A stretch of 18,622 bases of DNA from an uncultured Methanomethylovorans sp. (GTDB lineage Archaea; Halobacteriota; Methanosarcinia; Methanosarcinales; Methanosarcinaceae). A program made the translations under genes and the position numbers. The stretch covers positions 1 to 18,622 of the forward strand of contig CALBTS010000825.1 in assembly GCA_937968035.1 (NCBI GenBank). Direction: 5' to 3'. Every line of letters starts with the position of its first letter. Position 1 is the first letter of the stretch. Below are positions 1 through 6,262 of this stretch, in pieces. The notes beneath the pieces are model-generated. The model had not been told where the DNA came from, did no database searches, and was given only the letters and a program-made list of their open reading frames with translations.

Positions 1-325
1 GGACTCTGGATTTGTCCGCCTTTAAATATAAATATATCCATCTTAAATTATCATTCTACTTGAATAGTGCACCTGCATGCGATCCTTACTTTCTGTGCGA
101 TCCTGGTCTGTAACCTCTATTGTTGTGCTATTGTAAAAGTGAGAAGTGCAATTTCTAAGGGGGAAGCTGTGTGCTCTTAGGTACATACCAGTTCCATTAT
201 GGAGGCTTGAAAAACTTCGGAGCAACAGGTTTAAATAAGTTCTCATAAATTCTCATATTATATCGCTGTAGGCACATTACAGGTGCTTCAGGTATTTACG
301 GTCCCTAAAGAAGAGAGGTGATGAT
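1..325. other. Leading intergenic stretch without a convincing gene
   Basis: No supported gene is seen in these 325 bases. The first ~50 bases are AT-rich, with a TATA-like run near 21-38. One plus-strand frame is open from the window edge to a stop near 113, so the tail of an upstream gene cannot be excluded, but nothing in its translation is recognisable. The last ~70 bases hold the probable promoter and leader of the carbonic anhydrase homologue. Confidence 0.4.
255..263 (+). promoter_or_regulatory. Candidate TATA box for the gamma carbonic anhydrase gene
   Basis: ATATTATAT lies about 65 bases before the start codon. With usual archaeal spacing, transcription would begin near 285, leaving a leader of ~40 nt that contains the strong Shine-Dalgarno sequence GAGGTGAT just upstream of the ATG at 326. 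The TATA call is by eye and unscored. Confidence 0.3.
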
Positions 326-871
326 ATGCAATTGGAAAACCCACAGAAACAACGACCAAAGATAAGTAAAAAAGCATGGATCTCTGAAACCGCCATCATC
401 ATTGGAAATGTCCATATCGGTGACAATGTATTTGTGGCGCACAATGCTATCATCAGGGCAGATGAACCTGGTTCTTCGATAGTTATCAGCGATGGTTGTA
501 ATGTGCAGGATAATGTGATCATCCATGCTCTGTCACATTCTCAGGTTCTCATCGATCCTGAAACATCCCTGGCCCATGGATGCATAGTACACGGTCCTTG
601 CAAGATCGGAACGAGATGTTTCATTGGATTCGGTTCAGTGGTCTTTGACTGCACTATCGGAGATGATACTCTGGTAATGCATAATGCCACGGTGCGCAAG
701 ATCATCGTCCCGGATGGAAAAGTGATACCAGACGGTATGGCCATTAACAGGCAGGATGCTGTGGAAGGCCTGGATGATGTTACGCCTGACCTGACAGAGT
801 TTAAGGGGTCAGTTGTCAGGGCCAACATCGACCTGGTGCAGGGTTACCAGGCACTTGAAATGGAAGTATAA
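326..871 (+). CDS. Gamma-class carbonic anhydrase family protein (Cam/CamH-like)
   Basis: A 181-residue left-handed beta-helix (hexapeptide repeat) protein of the gamma carbonic anhydrase family, whose active members interconvert CO2 and bicarbonate on a metal held by three histidines in a trimer. The three histidines are present at residues 67, 84 and 89, together with Arg44 (IRADEPG), Gln61 (NVQD) and Asn167, which align with catalytic or structural residues of Methanosarcina Cam. The acidic loop that in Cam carries the proton-shuttle glutamates is missing, and there is no signal peptide. It therefore resembles the intracellular CamH subgroup more than secreted Cam. The start is fixed by GAGGTGAT three bases upstream. 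It stands alone and converges on a winged-helix gene. Activity is not guaranteed, because many members of this family are acyltransferase-like or of unknown function. Confidence 0.87.
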   Translation: MQLENPQKQRPKISKKAWISETAIIIGNVHIGDNVFVAHNAIIRADEPGSSIVISDGCNVQDNVIIHALSHSQVLIDPETSLAHGCIVHGPCKIGTRCFIGFGSVVFDCTIGDDTLVMHNATVRKIIVPDGKVIPDGMAINRQDAVEGLDDVTPDLTEFKGSVVRANIDLVQGYQALEMEV

Positions 872-897
872 AGTAAACGATCAAGAAAGCTTGCGAA

Positions 898-949
898 CCT
901 CTTTTAAGATAAGAGGAAGGAGAATATAGGTCAGATATATTTTCCTTCC
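898..949. terminator. Tandem hairpins between convergent genes
   Basis: Two inverted repeats fill the gap between the converging genes. The first pairs CCTCTT (898-903) with AAGAGG (911-916). The second is a 14-bp stem with one G-U pair, 915-928 against 936-949, with a 7-nt loop. The second stem runs into the last codons and stop of the winged-helix gene. The two share bases 915-916, so they cannot both form completely. Their position suggests bidirectional 3'-end formation or message protection; this is inferred. Confidence 0.5.
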
Positions 950-1209
950 ATTTTATCCATTACGGTTTTCCCCTTATCCGTAAGCATATACTTTTTCCAT
1001 GTGGTTTTTGTGGGGGTAAGGCATTCTATTAGTCCCATGTCTTCCAGTTCTTTCAAAGCGCGGCTGATATTTTGGGTAGACCTGTTGTTCTCATGTGCAA
1101 TATCAGAAGCATTGGCAACTTTATGCTTATTCATATATTCCATGAGTATAAGTCGCCTGTCCACACTAATTATCCATTTGAGCAGTTCATCCATCGTAAT
1201 CTCTGTCAT
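931..1209 (-). CDS. Small winged helix-turn-helix transcriptional regulator
   Basis: A 92-residue protein that is essentially one winged helix-turn-helix domain. An N-terminal helix (DELLKWIISVDRRLILMEYM) precedes a MarR/ArsR-like core in which NNRSTQNISRALKELEDMGLIEC gives the recognition helix and the turn into the wing. The segment TKTTWKKYMLTDKG resembles the wing and the typical MarR-type 'Y.LT.KG' ending. No metal-binding cysteines or ligand domain are visible, so the signal is unknown. The start is ATG at 1209 with a weak GGGAAG upstream. A TATA-like element at 1236-1248 implies a very short leader. It is monocistronic, and autoregulation is plausible but unproven. Confidence 0.75.
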   Translation of the reverse strand: MTEITMDELLKWIISVDRRLILMEYMNKHKVANASDIAHENNRSTQNISRALKELEDMGLIECLTPTKTTWKKYMLTDKGKTVMDKMEGKYI

Positions 1210-1235
1210 GGTCTTCCCGTCACAATTACGTATTT

Positions 1236-1248
1236 AGTATATATTAAT
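1236..1248 (-). promoter_or_regulatory. Candidate TATA box for the winged-helix gene
   Basis: On the minus strand this reads ATTAATATATACT, centred ~33 bases before the ATG at 1209, so the transcript would start only a few bases before the gene. The surrounding TTAATATATACTAA is nearly palindromic and could also be an operator; that is speculation. Confidence 0.35.
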
Positions 1249-1378
1249 TCGCGTAAAAATCCTATGGTCCCTCGTGCACAAATATGTTATGTATCAAGAC
1301 CCGTATTTTTAATATAAGAAAGGGAATGATCGGAGATCATTTGATAATGACCGTGACCGATCTGACACTATTGGAAGG

Positions 1379-1507
1379 GATGAAATTCTTTGTCTGGAAG
1401 GATGTGGATTCTGTTGCACTTATCCGGCAGAGGTAATGGATATGAAGCCAGTTTTCCGAACTCTTGCTACAGAGCCAGCCTACGGGCTATATTGTAAGAT
1501 AAAATAA
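1379..1507 (+). pseudogene. Possible remnant of a YkgJ-type cysteine-cluster protein
   Basis: Between the winged-helix promoter and the ferritin-like operon, one plus-strand frame is open from 1313 to a TAA at 1505-1507. Its translation contains DEILCLEGCGFCCTYPAEV followed ~20 residues later by a further Cys (GLYCKIK). The CxxxCGxCC pattern with nearby proline resembles the metal- or Fe-S-binding cysteine cluster of YkgJ-family proteins, which are normally ~100 residues or longer. No usable start codon or Shine-Dalgarno sequence precedes it in frame, so I call it a decayed or internally deleted fragment. A chance resemblance in non-coding sequence is the main alternative. Confidence 0.33.
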
Positions 1508-1543
1508 AAAATAGAGGCTCAGGCCTTCCTAAGGCCATGAGCC
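1501..1543 (-). terminator. Terminator-like hairpin and T-tract ending the fur-prx-ferritin operon
   Basis: GGCTCAGGCCTT (1516-1527) pairs with 1531-1543 across a CCT loop, with a single bulged A at 1537. Read on the minus strand this 12-bp GC-rich stem begins ten bases after the stop of the ferritin-like gene and is followed at once by a T-rich run (1501-1512). This is an intrinsic-type terminator arrangement; archaeal termination mainly needs the T-tract. Confidence 0.65.
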
Positions 1544-1552
1544 GTTATAGGA

Positions 1553-2050
1553 TCAATCTCTGCGCTGCAACAATTCGATGTCTTCCATCACAGCCTGCAG
1601 ATCATCCTCATGCTCTATTTCATCGGTTAGGATCTGCAATACAATGTTGTATGTCACAGGGTCCTTGTCCTTGACCATCTGCAGGATGCCGTTGTATACC
1701 TGGATGGCACACTGTTCTCCTTTGATGTTCTGCTCAAGGATCTTTTTCACAAAAGGGTCTTCCGGAGCGTCATATCCGCAGTGTGAAAGCTTTTCCCAGT
1801 CTGCAGGGGACAGCACCGGTGTTCCTCCAAGCTGCAAGATCCTGCTGGACAACATATCAGCATGCCGAAGTTCATCGTTTGCATGTTCTATGAGCTCTGC
1901 AGCGGCTTCTTCCTTCATGGGACCTTTGATGACCTTTGCGCCCACCCAATACTGGTAATAGGCAAGCCACTCATCTGCAAGTGCTTTGTTGAGTTCGGCT
2001 ATCAGTTCCTCGGCATTGATCCCTAAGATCTCTATTCCTTTAGTTCCCAT
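1553..2050 (-). CDS. Dps-like (DPSL, thioferritin-type) ferritin family protein
   Basis: A ferritin-fold four-helix protein of 165 residues, likely a diiron protein that oxidises or stores iron using peroxide or oxygen. Numbered from my start, the diiron ligands are Glu27 (ADEW), Glu60 and His63 (DELRH), Glu112 (GEQC), Glu144 and His147 (DEIEH). A cysteine pair, Cys91 (HCGYD) and Cys114 (GEQC), sits in the region where archaeal DPSL/thioferritin proteins carry their conserved pair; plain bacterioferritins lack it. I prefer the ATG at 2050 because GGAG precedes it by nine bases. The ATG at 2059 directly abuts that GGAG and would add three residues. It is the last gene of the fur-prx operon, 39 nt after the peroxiredoxin stop. 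A generic bacterioferritin-like annotation would also be defensible. Confidence 0.85.
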   Translation of the reverse strand: MGTKGIEILGINAEELIAELNKALADEWLAYYQYWVGAKVIKGPMKEEAAAELIEHANDELRHADMLSSRILQLGGTPVLSPADWEKLSHCGYDAPEDPFVKKILEQNIKGEQCAIQVYNGILQMVKDKDPVTYNIVLQILTDEIEHEDDLQAVMEDIELLQRRD

Positions 2051-2089
2051 TTTTCTCATCTCCGGTTATACCCTCTTGTGTCTGTTCGC

Positions 2090-2770
2090 TTACTGCTTCG
2101 CCTCTTTCTTAAAGCAGATGAACCAGTCCAGGCAATACTTGCCCTCTTCCTTTTGCTCTACGCGCTCTTTTGCAACACCGCATGAACCTGGTGGCGGGAT
2201 TATGACGTCTTCTCCAGGCTGCCAGTTGGCAGGAGTTGCAATACCTTCAGCATCTGATTTCTGCATAGCAAGGATCAATCTCTTGATCTCGGCCATGTTC
2301 CTGCCGTTGGACAGGGGGTAATAAAGCACAGCTCTTACCTTTGCTTTCGGGTCGATGATGAATACCGCTCTTACTGCCTGTGTATTAGAGGCGTTAGGCT
2401 GCACCATTCCGTATTTTTTGGCAACGTCCATCCTGAGATCTTCGATCACAGGGAAGGTAACTTCCACATTCTTCATACCCCTGAACTCGATCTTCTCTTT
2501 GATGGTCCTAAGCCAGGCAATGTGGGCATATATACTGTCAATGGAAAGGCCAATGAGCTCTGTGTTGAGTTTCTTGAACTCGTCCTGCATGGAAGCAAAG
2601 GTCATGAACTCGGTGGTACATACGGGAGTGAAATCAGCAGGGTGGCTGAACAGGATCACCCATTTACCTTTGTAATCTTCGGGGAACTTGATCTCACCCA
2701 TTGTGGTCTTTGCTGTGAATTTCGGTGCATCGTCGCCTATTAAAGGCATAGTTACTCTTTCTTCATCCAT
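2090..2770 (-). CDS. Peroxiredoxin, archaeal Prx6-type (thioredoxin peroxidase)
   Basis: A 226-residue AhpC/TSA-fold peroxiredoxin that reduces hydrogen peroxide and organic peroxides in the cytoplasm. The peroxidatic Cys51 lies in the signature HPADFTPVCTTEF. The long C-terminal arm carries Cys197, Cys213 and Cys219, and its CLDWFIC segment matches the two C-terminal cysteines of archaeal peroxiredoxins such as the Aeropyrum enzyme, so an intramolecular disulfide mechanism is likely. The ORF extends upstream, but the start is the ATG at 2770: GGAGGAT sits eight bases before it and the family N-terminus (MPLIGDDAPKF) follows closely. Its first eight bases overlap the end of the Fur-type gene, suggesting translational coupling. 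Repression by the upstream regulator is inferred. Confidence 0.93.
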   Translation of the reverse strand: MDEERVTMPLIGDDAPKFTAKTTMGEIKFPEDYKGKWVILFSHPADFTPVCTTEFMTFASMQDEFKKLNTELIGLSIDSIYAHIAWLRTIKEKIEFRGMKNVEVTFPVIEDLRMDVAKKYGMVQPNASNTQAVRAVFIIDPKAKVRAVLYYPLSNGRNMAEIKRLILAMQKSDAEGIATPANWQPGEDVIIPPPGSCGVAKERVEQKEEGKYCLDWFICFKKEAKQ

Positions 2771-3218
2771 TTTTGTTATCCTCCTTACATTTCTTACATT
2801 TTCCATAGAAATTAGTGTTCACTGAATCGATACTGAATCCTTCTATATCGTCAGCTATCTTCATTGAATAATCGAACAATTCTTCTGACTCAAAATCTTC
2901 TATTCTCCCACACTCCCGACAGATAAGGTGATGGTGCGGTACGAAATTAGCTTCAAACCTTGTTACCCCTTTTACATTCACCTCCTCAAGCAATCCTCTC
3001 TCAGAAAGGAATTTGAGATTCTTGTAGACCGTAGCTTTGCTTATGCGGGTCAGCTTCTTCCTGACGCCGTCATAGACCTCGTCTACGGTGGGATGACCCT
3101 TGTGCTCCCGCAGGAAGGCGATTATCTCCACTCTTTGATTAGTGTATTTCATATCAGCTTTTCCTGTGGTTTCCAATGCCATTTCCCCTGTGCTTGCCTC
3201 TAAAGACAATTTTGCCAT
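2763..3218 (-). CDS. Fur-family transcriptional repressor, probably PerR-like
   Basis: A 151-residue Fur-family metalloregulator: winged-helix DNA-binding half (KYTNQRVEIIAFL to RISKATVYKNLKFLSERGLL), then a dimerisation domain with the metal-site HHH at 95-97. Structural zinc cysteines are at 100/103 (CREC) and 141/144 (CKKC). His42 (HPTVDEVY) and Asp108 match PerR metal ligands, but the position of the Bacillus PerR Asp85 is Glu89 (RFE) here, so Fur versus PerR cannot be settled from sequence. The operon partner, a peroxidase, favours peroxide sensing. The N-terminal ~22 residues are poorly Fur-like. Internal ATGs at residues 13 and 23 are alternatives, and no strong Shine-Dalgarno sequence decides. 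The stop overlaps the peroxiredoxin start (ATGGATGA). Confidence 0.88.
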   Translation of the reverse strand: MAKLSLEASTGEMALETTGKADMKYTNQRVEIIAFLREHKGHPTVDEVYDGVRKKLTRISKATVYKNLKFLSERGLLEEVNVKGVTRFEANFVPHHHLICRECGRIEDFESEELFDYSMKIADDIEGFSIDSVNTNFYGKCKKCKEDNKNG

Positions 3219-3242
3219 AGATGCAGATAATAACTAATCCTA

Positions 3243-3265
3243 AATAATACTTATTCTTATTTAAG
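3243..3265 (-). promoter_or_regulatory. Candidate promoter and operator of the fur-prx-ferritin operon
   Basis: On the minus strand CTTAAATAAG (3256-3265) is a plausible TATA box ~40 bases before the regulator start. Immediately downstream lies a 13-bp imperfect palindrome, AATAA-TAC-TTATT (3243-3255), AT-rich like Fur/PerR boxes and placed where bound repressor would block initiation. Both were found by eye, and the surroundings are very AT-rich, so chance is a real possibility. Confidence 0.35.
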
Positions 3266-3457
3266 ATTTACGATTAATTAAAAAGAGTTATCAAATAAAT
3301 CTGATTATCAATTTCTCTTATAATTATCTCCCTCATGTAAATTTGTTTAATTGCATAATTATGTTATGATTTTCACATATTTATATACTCATTTATAGAA
3401 CATATCTGAACTTATCTTTTAATGAATATACATCAAAATTTTGTCTCAAAGGTTCAG

Positions 3458-3466
3458 TTTATATAT
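3458..3466 (+). promoter_or_regulatory. Candidate TATA box for exonuclease III
   Basis: TTTATATAT centred near 3462 would direct initiation at about 3487-3490, a few bases before the ATG at 3495. This argues that translation begins at 3495 and not at the earlier in-frame ATG at 3441, which lies upstream of the promoter. The stretch 3219-3457 before it is AT-rich and holds no gene I can support. Confidence 0.45.
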
Positions 3467-3494
3467 CCACCTGTACAATGAAATCAGGATTAAG

Positions 3495-4268
3495 ATGAGC
3501 AAGATCAAGATGCTTTCATGGAATGTAAATGGCCTTCGGGCTGCTTATAAAAAAGGATTTATGGAAATTTTCACAGCACAAGGACCAGATATTCTCTGTC
3601 TGCAGGAAACAAAGGCACAGGAGGACCAGTTACCTTCAGGTCTGCGGCATGTGGCCGGATATAAAGCATATTTTTCCTCCGCAGAGAAAAAAGGATATAG
3701 TGGAGTTGCCCTGTACACAAAACAAGAACCATTTGAGGTTAGCTATGAGCTGGGAACTACAAAGTTCGATGGTGAAGGCAGGATCATAGCTTCTGATTTC
3801 GGGGATTTCATGCTTTTTAACGTCTATTTCCCTAATGGAAAAGCCTCTAAGGAGCGGCTTGATTTTAAAATGGGGTTCTATGATATATTTCTGGATCACC
3901 TCGATGCTCTTAAAGCCCAGGGTAAAAAACTCATAATCTGTGGAGATGTAAATACAGCACACAGGGAAATAGATCTGGCACGCCCAAAGGAGAATGAGAA
4001 AGTATCAGGTTTTCTGCCTCAGGAAAGAGCCTGGATAGACAAATTAATAGAACATGGATATCTGGATACGTTTCGCATGTTCAGCGACCAGCCCGGCCAG
4101 TACACATGGTGGGACATGAAAACAAAGGCAAGGGAAAGGAATGTGGGCTGGAGGATAGATTACTTCTTTGCCAGTGACAATTTAAAGGATAACATAACAT
4201 CTGCCTTTATCCTGCCGGAGGTCATGGGTTCGGACCACTGTCCCATTGGTATTGAGCTTGATATTTGA
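3495..4268 (+). CDS. xth: Exonuclease III / AP endonuclease
   Basis: A 257-residue ExoIII-family endonuclease-exonuclease-phosphatase protein for base excision repair. It cuts 5' to abasic sites and may also act directly on deoxyuridine, as the Methanothermobacter homologue Mth212 does. The motifs appear in order: [14 protein letters not shown] with Asn10/Asn12, LQETK with catalytic Glu38, NVYFPNG with Tyr111, [12 protein letters not shown] with Asp151 and Asn153, GWRIDYFF with Asp222, and GSDHCPIG with Asp247-His248. All catalytic positions are intact and the length is typical. I chose the ATG at 3495, with CAGGAT five bases upstream, over an 18-residue N-terminal extension that would start ahead of the apparent TATA box. 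It is transcribed alone and converges on the LOG-like gene, 27 bases away. Confidence 0.93.
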   Translation: MSKIKMLSWNVNGLRAAYKKGFMEIFTAQGPDILCLQETKAQEDQLPSGLRHVAGYKAYFSSAEKKGYSGVALYTKQEPFEVSYELGTTKFDGEGRIIASDFGDFMLFNVYFPNGKASKERLDFKMGFYDIFLDHLDALKAQGKKLIICGDVNTAHREIDLARPKENEKVSGFLPQERAWIDKLIEHGYLDTFRMFSDQPGQYTWWDMKTKARERNVGWRIDYFFASDNLKDNITSAFILPEVMGSDHCPIGIELDI

Positions 4269-4295
4269 GATCTCTATCCGATGGAACGGCTCTGT

Positions 4296-4751
4296 TCAGA
4301 CAATTGCGTTCAGGGCCAGGTCCACAGCTTCCACCGGGTCATCTGACCTTATTATACCATCAACGACCCATTTGCATTCTACGGCAACGACCGGTTTGCC
4401 TATTTTAAGGGCCAGGGCTATCTCCGAAAGAGTACCATATTCGCCACCCACAGCGATCAGAACATCAGAAGATGCGACAACTATGGCATTGCGTGCATGT
4501 CCCATATTGGTCACTATCTGGTAGTCAATGTACCTGTTCGCATCTTCGCGGCTATTGCCTGGCAGGATGCCAATTGTGTTCCCTCCCTGCCGCTTAGCTC
4601 CACGTGCACAGGCTTCCATTACACCTCCCAGTCCCCCGCACACAAGGACCATGCCACGCATGGCGACTTCACGGCCTATTTCCTCTGCTATCATCTCAGT
4701 CTTATTGTCACAAACTCTGCCACCTATCACTCCTACCTGTATCTTTGCCAT
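4296..4751 (-). CDS. LOG-like / TIGR00725-type Rossmann-fold protein
   Basis: A 151-residue Rossmann-fold protein of the lysine decarboxylase-like (LOG, TIGR00725) group. It opens with IQVGVIGG, has the nucleotide-binding CGGLGGVMEA in the position of LOG's PGGxGTxxE-related segment, and later GILPG...AN and VGGEYGTLSEIALAL. Related LOG proteins remove ribose phosphate from cytokinin-type nucleotides, and others act on nucleoside monophosphates or bind Mo cofactor. No substrate can be assigned here. The start ATG at 4751 has an excellent GGAGGAAACAT upstream. It follows tsr3 by 24 nt on the same strand, so the two are probably co-transcribed. The 'lysine decarboxylase' label sometimes given to this family is misleading. 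Confidence 0.8.
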   Translation of the reverse strand: MAKIQVGVIGGRVCDNKTEMIAEEIGREVAMRGMVLVCGGLGGVMEACARGAKRQGGNTIGILPGNSREDANRYIDYQIVTNMGHARNAIVVASSDVLIAVGGEYGTLSEIALALKIGKPVVAVECKWVVDGIIRSDDPVEAVDLALNAIV

Positions 4752-4775
4752 ATGTTTCCTCCACAGTTTGATAGA

Positions 4776-5297
4776 TCATATATATTCGGCCTGGATTTTA
4801 AGTATCTCCCTACTGTCCTTCGCCATGGAATACTCCTCCAGAGGCTCTCTGTTAAGTTCCAGAAAAGTATGACCCCAGTTGAACTTGGAAAGCATATGCG
4901 CAGCTTGTTCCTTGTATCCGAGTATATATAAAGAAGCAGCGAAAGCCTCTACAGATGTAAGTTTGAAGGGGCGGCCAAAGTTCACGGGATTGCCTGCAAC
5001 CAGATATGGTAATGCCCGATGCTGCAGGTCAAGCATGAGCAATTGAGGAAAGACAGCTTCTACATGTTCCCACGAGCAGTCCAGTACAGTAAGCCCTTTT
5101 GTTATACTGTCAGCAGGAGAAAGGGCCTTTTCGGCCATAGGGTCAAGAAGTATGGAGCCTCTGGGAATGGCATTCACCTTTTCCACGAGGCGGGCAAGCT
5201 CGAAGCGCACCATTTTTTTACCAGTGCACTTTTTAGGATCACATTGTCCTGCATGATAAAGGTATAGCCGAACTTCTTTTGATCTGCTTCTTTCCAT
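4776..5297 (-). CDS. tsr3: Tsr3-type rRNA aminocarboxypropyltransferase (DUF367)
   Basis: A 173-residue Tsr3/DUF367 protein. In eukaryotes and haloarchaea this family transfers the aminocarboxypropyl group of S-adenosylmethionine to a hypermodified uridine in helix 31 of small-subunit rRNA. Visible family motifs are [11 protein letters not shown] (20-29), [13 protein letters not shown], the strongly conserved [26 protein letters not shown] and [12 protein letters not shown]. The reading frame is open upstream to 5384, but a strong TATA element at 5365-5379 would put the transcript start near 5345-5350. I therefore take ATG 5297, giving a ~50-nt leader and the expected length. It is followed by the LOG-like gene and is divergent from the MinD-TadA operon. 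Confidence 0.88.
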   Translation of the reverse strand: MERSRSKEVRLYLYHAGQCDPKKCTGKKMVRFELARLVEKVNAIPRGSILLDPMAEKALSPADSITKGLTVLDCSWEHVEAVFPQLLMLDLQHRALPYLVAGNPVNFGRPFKLTSVEAFAASLYILGYKEQAAHMLSKFNWGHTFLELNREPLEEYSMAKDSREILKIQAEYI

Positions 5298-5364
5298 AGG
5301 TTGTTGATAGACTTTCCTGTATAAAGCTTGAGCGAGGTTTAATAAAACATATTTTATAGTTATC

Positions 5365-5379
5365 TTTTTATATATAAAT
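5365..5379 (-). promoter_or_regulatory. Strong TATA element for tsr3
   Basis: The minus strand reads ATTTATATATAAAAA, one of the clearest TATA boxes in the window. It implies initiation near 5345-5350 and a leader of about 50 nt to the ATG at 5297. Its core TTTATATATAAA is palindromic and could in principle also be read toward the MinD gene. Confidence 0.5.
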
Positions 5380-5390
5380 CGCATATCTTT

Positions 5391-5400
5391 CTGTATAAAG
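5391..5400 (+). promoter_or_regulatory. Candidate TATA box of the MinD-TadA-TadC operon
   Basis: CTGTATAAAG is centred ~48 bases before the ATG at 5444, predicting a transcript start near 5422-5426 and a short leader. The same core with similar flanks (CTTTCCTGTATAAAGCTTG) occurs ~75 bases upstream near 5312-5330, inside the tsr3 leader. Confidence 0.4.
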
Positions 5401-5443
5401 TTTGGATCAAAAGTAAAAACTGATAATCAAAGTTGTGAAGAAG

Positions 5444-6253
5444 ATGGCTGCCAAAATATACACAATAACCTCTGGAAAAGGAGGGACTGGCAAAAGCATA
5501 TTTGCTGTCAATCTGGCAGCAGCACTTGCCGGCCTTGCAAAAAAGACCTTATTGATCGATGCTGACCTTGGTATGTCGAACATAGGTCTCATGTTGGGAT
5601 TGGAGAACAGTAAGATCACACTACACGAAGTGCTGGCTGATGAAGCGAACGTGGCGGATGCATTGTATGATGGACCTAACGGGCTTAAGGTCCTTCCCTG
5701 TGGCATATCTTTACAGGGTTTTAAAAAAGCAGACCCTGCTAGACTCAAGGATGTTATCGCCGAAGTTTCACCAAATTTCGAATTCATAATAATTGACACG
5801 GCCACTGGCATAAATCATGTAACAGCAAGTTCCATTGAAGTTTGTGATGAGGTCATAATGGTCCTTACCCCCGAGATAACATCTATTACCGATGGGTCCA
5901 AAATGAGGGTTTTTTCAACGATGTTAGGTAAAGAGGTCACAGGCATGGTGCTGAATAGAACTATGCCGGTACATGATGAAATATACAGGGAGAAACTCGT
6001 GAGTTCAGTTGATATGAATATACTTGAGGTACTGCCTGAAGATGTGAGCATACCCAACAGCATCGCAGGTAAAAGTCCTGTAGTCACAAAATATCCTTAT
6101 TCGGAGATCTCTATAGCTATGAACAGGCTTGCAGCACTACTTTGTGGCATAAAGATGCCTGAACCCGAGGAAGGAAAACCACAAAAAAAGCAAAAAAATG
6201 AAAAGAAGCGTGTCGTAGCTGCGAAGCTGCCCTTCTCCCAGTCTAAAAAATAA
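5444..6253 (+). CDS. MinD/ParA-family ATPase of a Tad-like secretion operon
   Basis: A 269-residue deviant Walker-A P-loop ATPase of the MinD/ParA group: KIYTITSGKGGTGKS near the start, LLIDADLG, and the Walker-B-like IIIDTATG. It keeps the signature lysine of KGGTGKS. The last ~40 residues are lysine-rich (PQKKQKNEKKR), a basic tail and not a clean MinD amphipathic membrane-targeting helix. In Tad and archaeal pilus operons such proteins (compare TadZ) position the secretion machine at the membrane. Because the TadA-type ATPase follows only nine bases downstream, that role is more likely here than division-site placement. I chose ATG 5444 because MAAKIYTITSGKGG matches family starts; a GTG at 5435 would add three residues. 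Neither has a strong Shine-Dalgarno sequence. Confidence 0.87.
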   Translation: MAAKIYTITSGKGGTGKSIFAVNLAAALAGLAKKTLLIDADLGMSNIGLMLGLENSKITLHEVLADEANVADALYDGPNGLKVLPCGISLQGFKKADPARLKDVIAEVSPNFEFIIIDTATGINHVTASSIEVCDEVIMVLTPEITSITDGSKMRVFSTMLGKEVTGMVLNRTMPVHDEIYREKLVSSVDMNILEVLPEDVSIPNSIAGKSPVVTKYPYSEISIAMNRLAALLCGIKMPEPEEGKPQKKQKNEKKRVVAAKLPFSQSKK

Positions 6254-6262
6254 GAGGTTATC

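Noticed and set aside
77..135. Short plus-strand ATG frame beginning MRSLLSVRS
   Set aside because: Only ~19 codons, no ribosome site and no context to support it.
43..246. 67-codon minus-strand frame in the leading intergenic region
   Set aside because: No recognisable motif, no Shine-Dalgarno sequence, and it crosses AT-rich promoter-like sequence; composition is not protein-like.
1325..1341. Perfect small palindrome AATGATC-GGA-GATCATT
   Set aside because: A 7-bp stem in an AT-rich spacer, not next to a gene end or promoter; insufficient for a functional call.
3441..3494. N-terminal extension of exonuclease III from the upstream ATG
   Set aside because: It begins upstream of the likely TATA box, lacks a Shine-Dalgarno sequence and adds residues absent from the family.
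5298..5384. 29-residue N-terminal extension of Tsr3
   Set aside because: It overlaps a strong TATA element that must lie outside the transcript, and the family starts close to the [18 protein letters not shown] segment.
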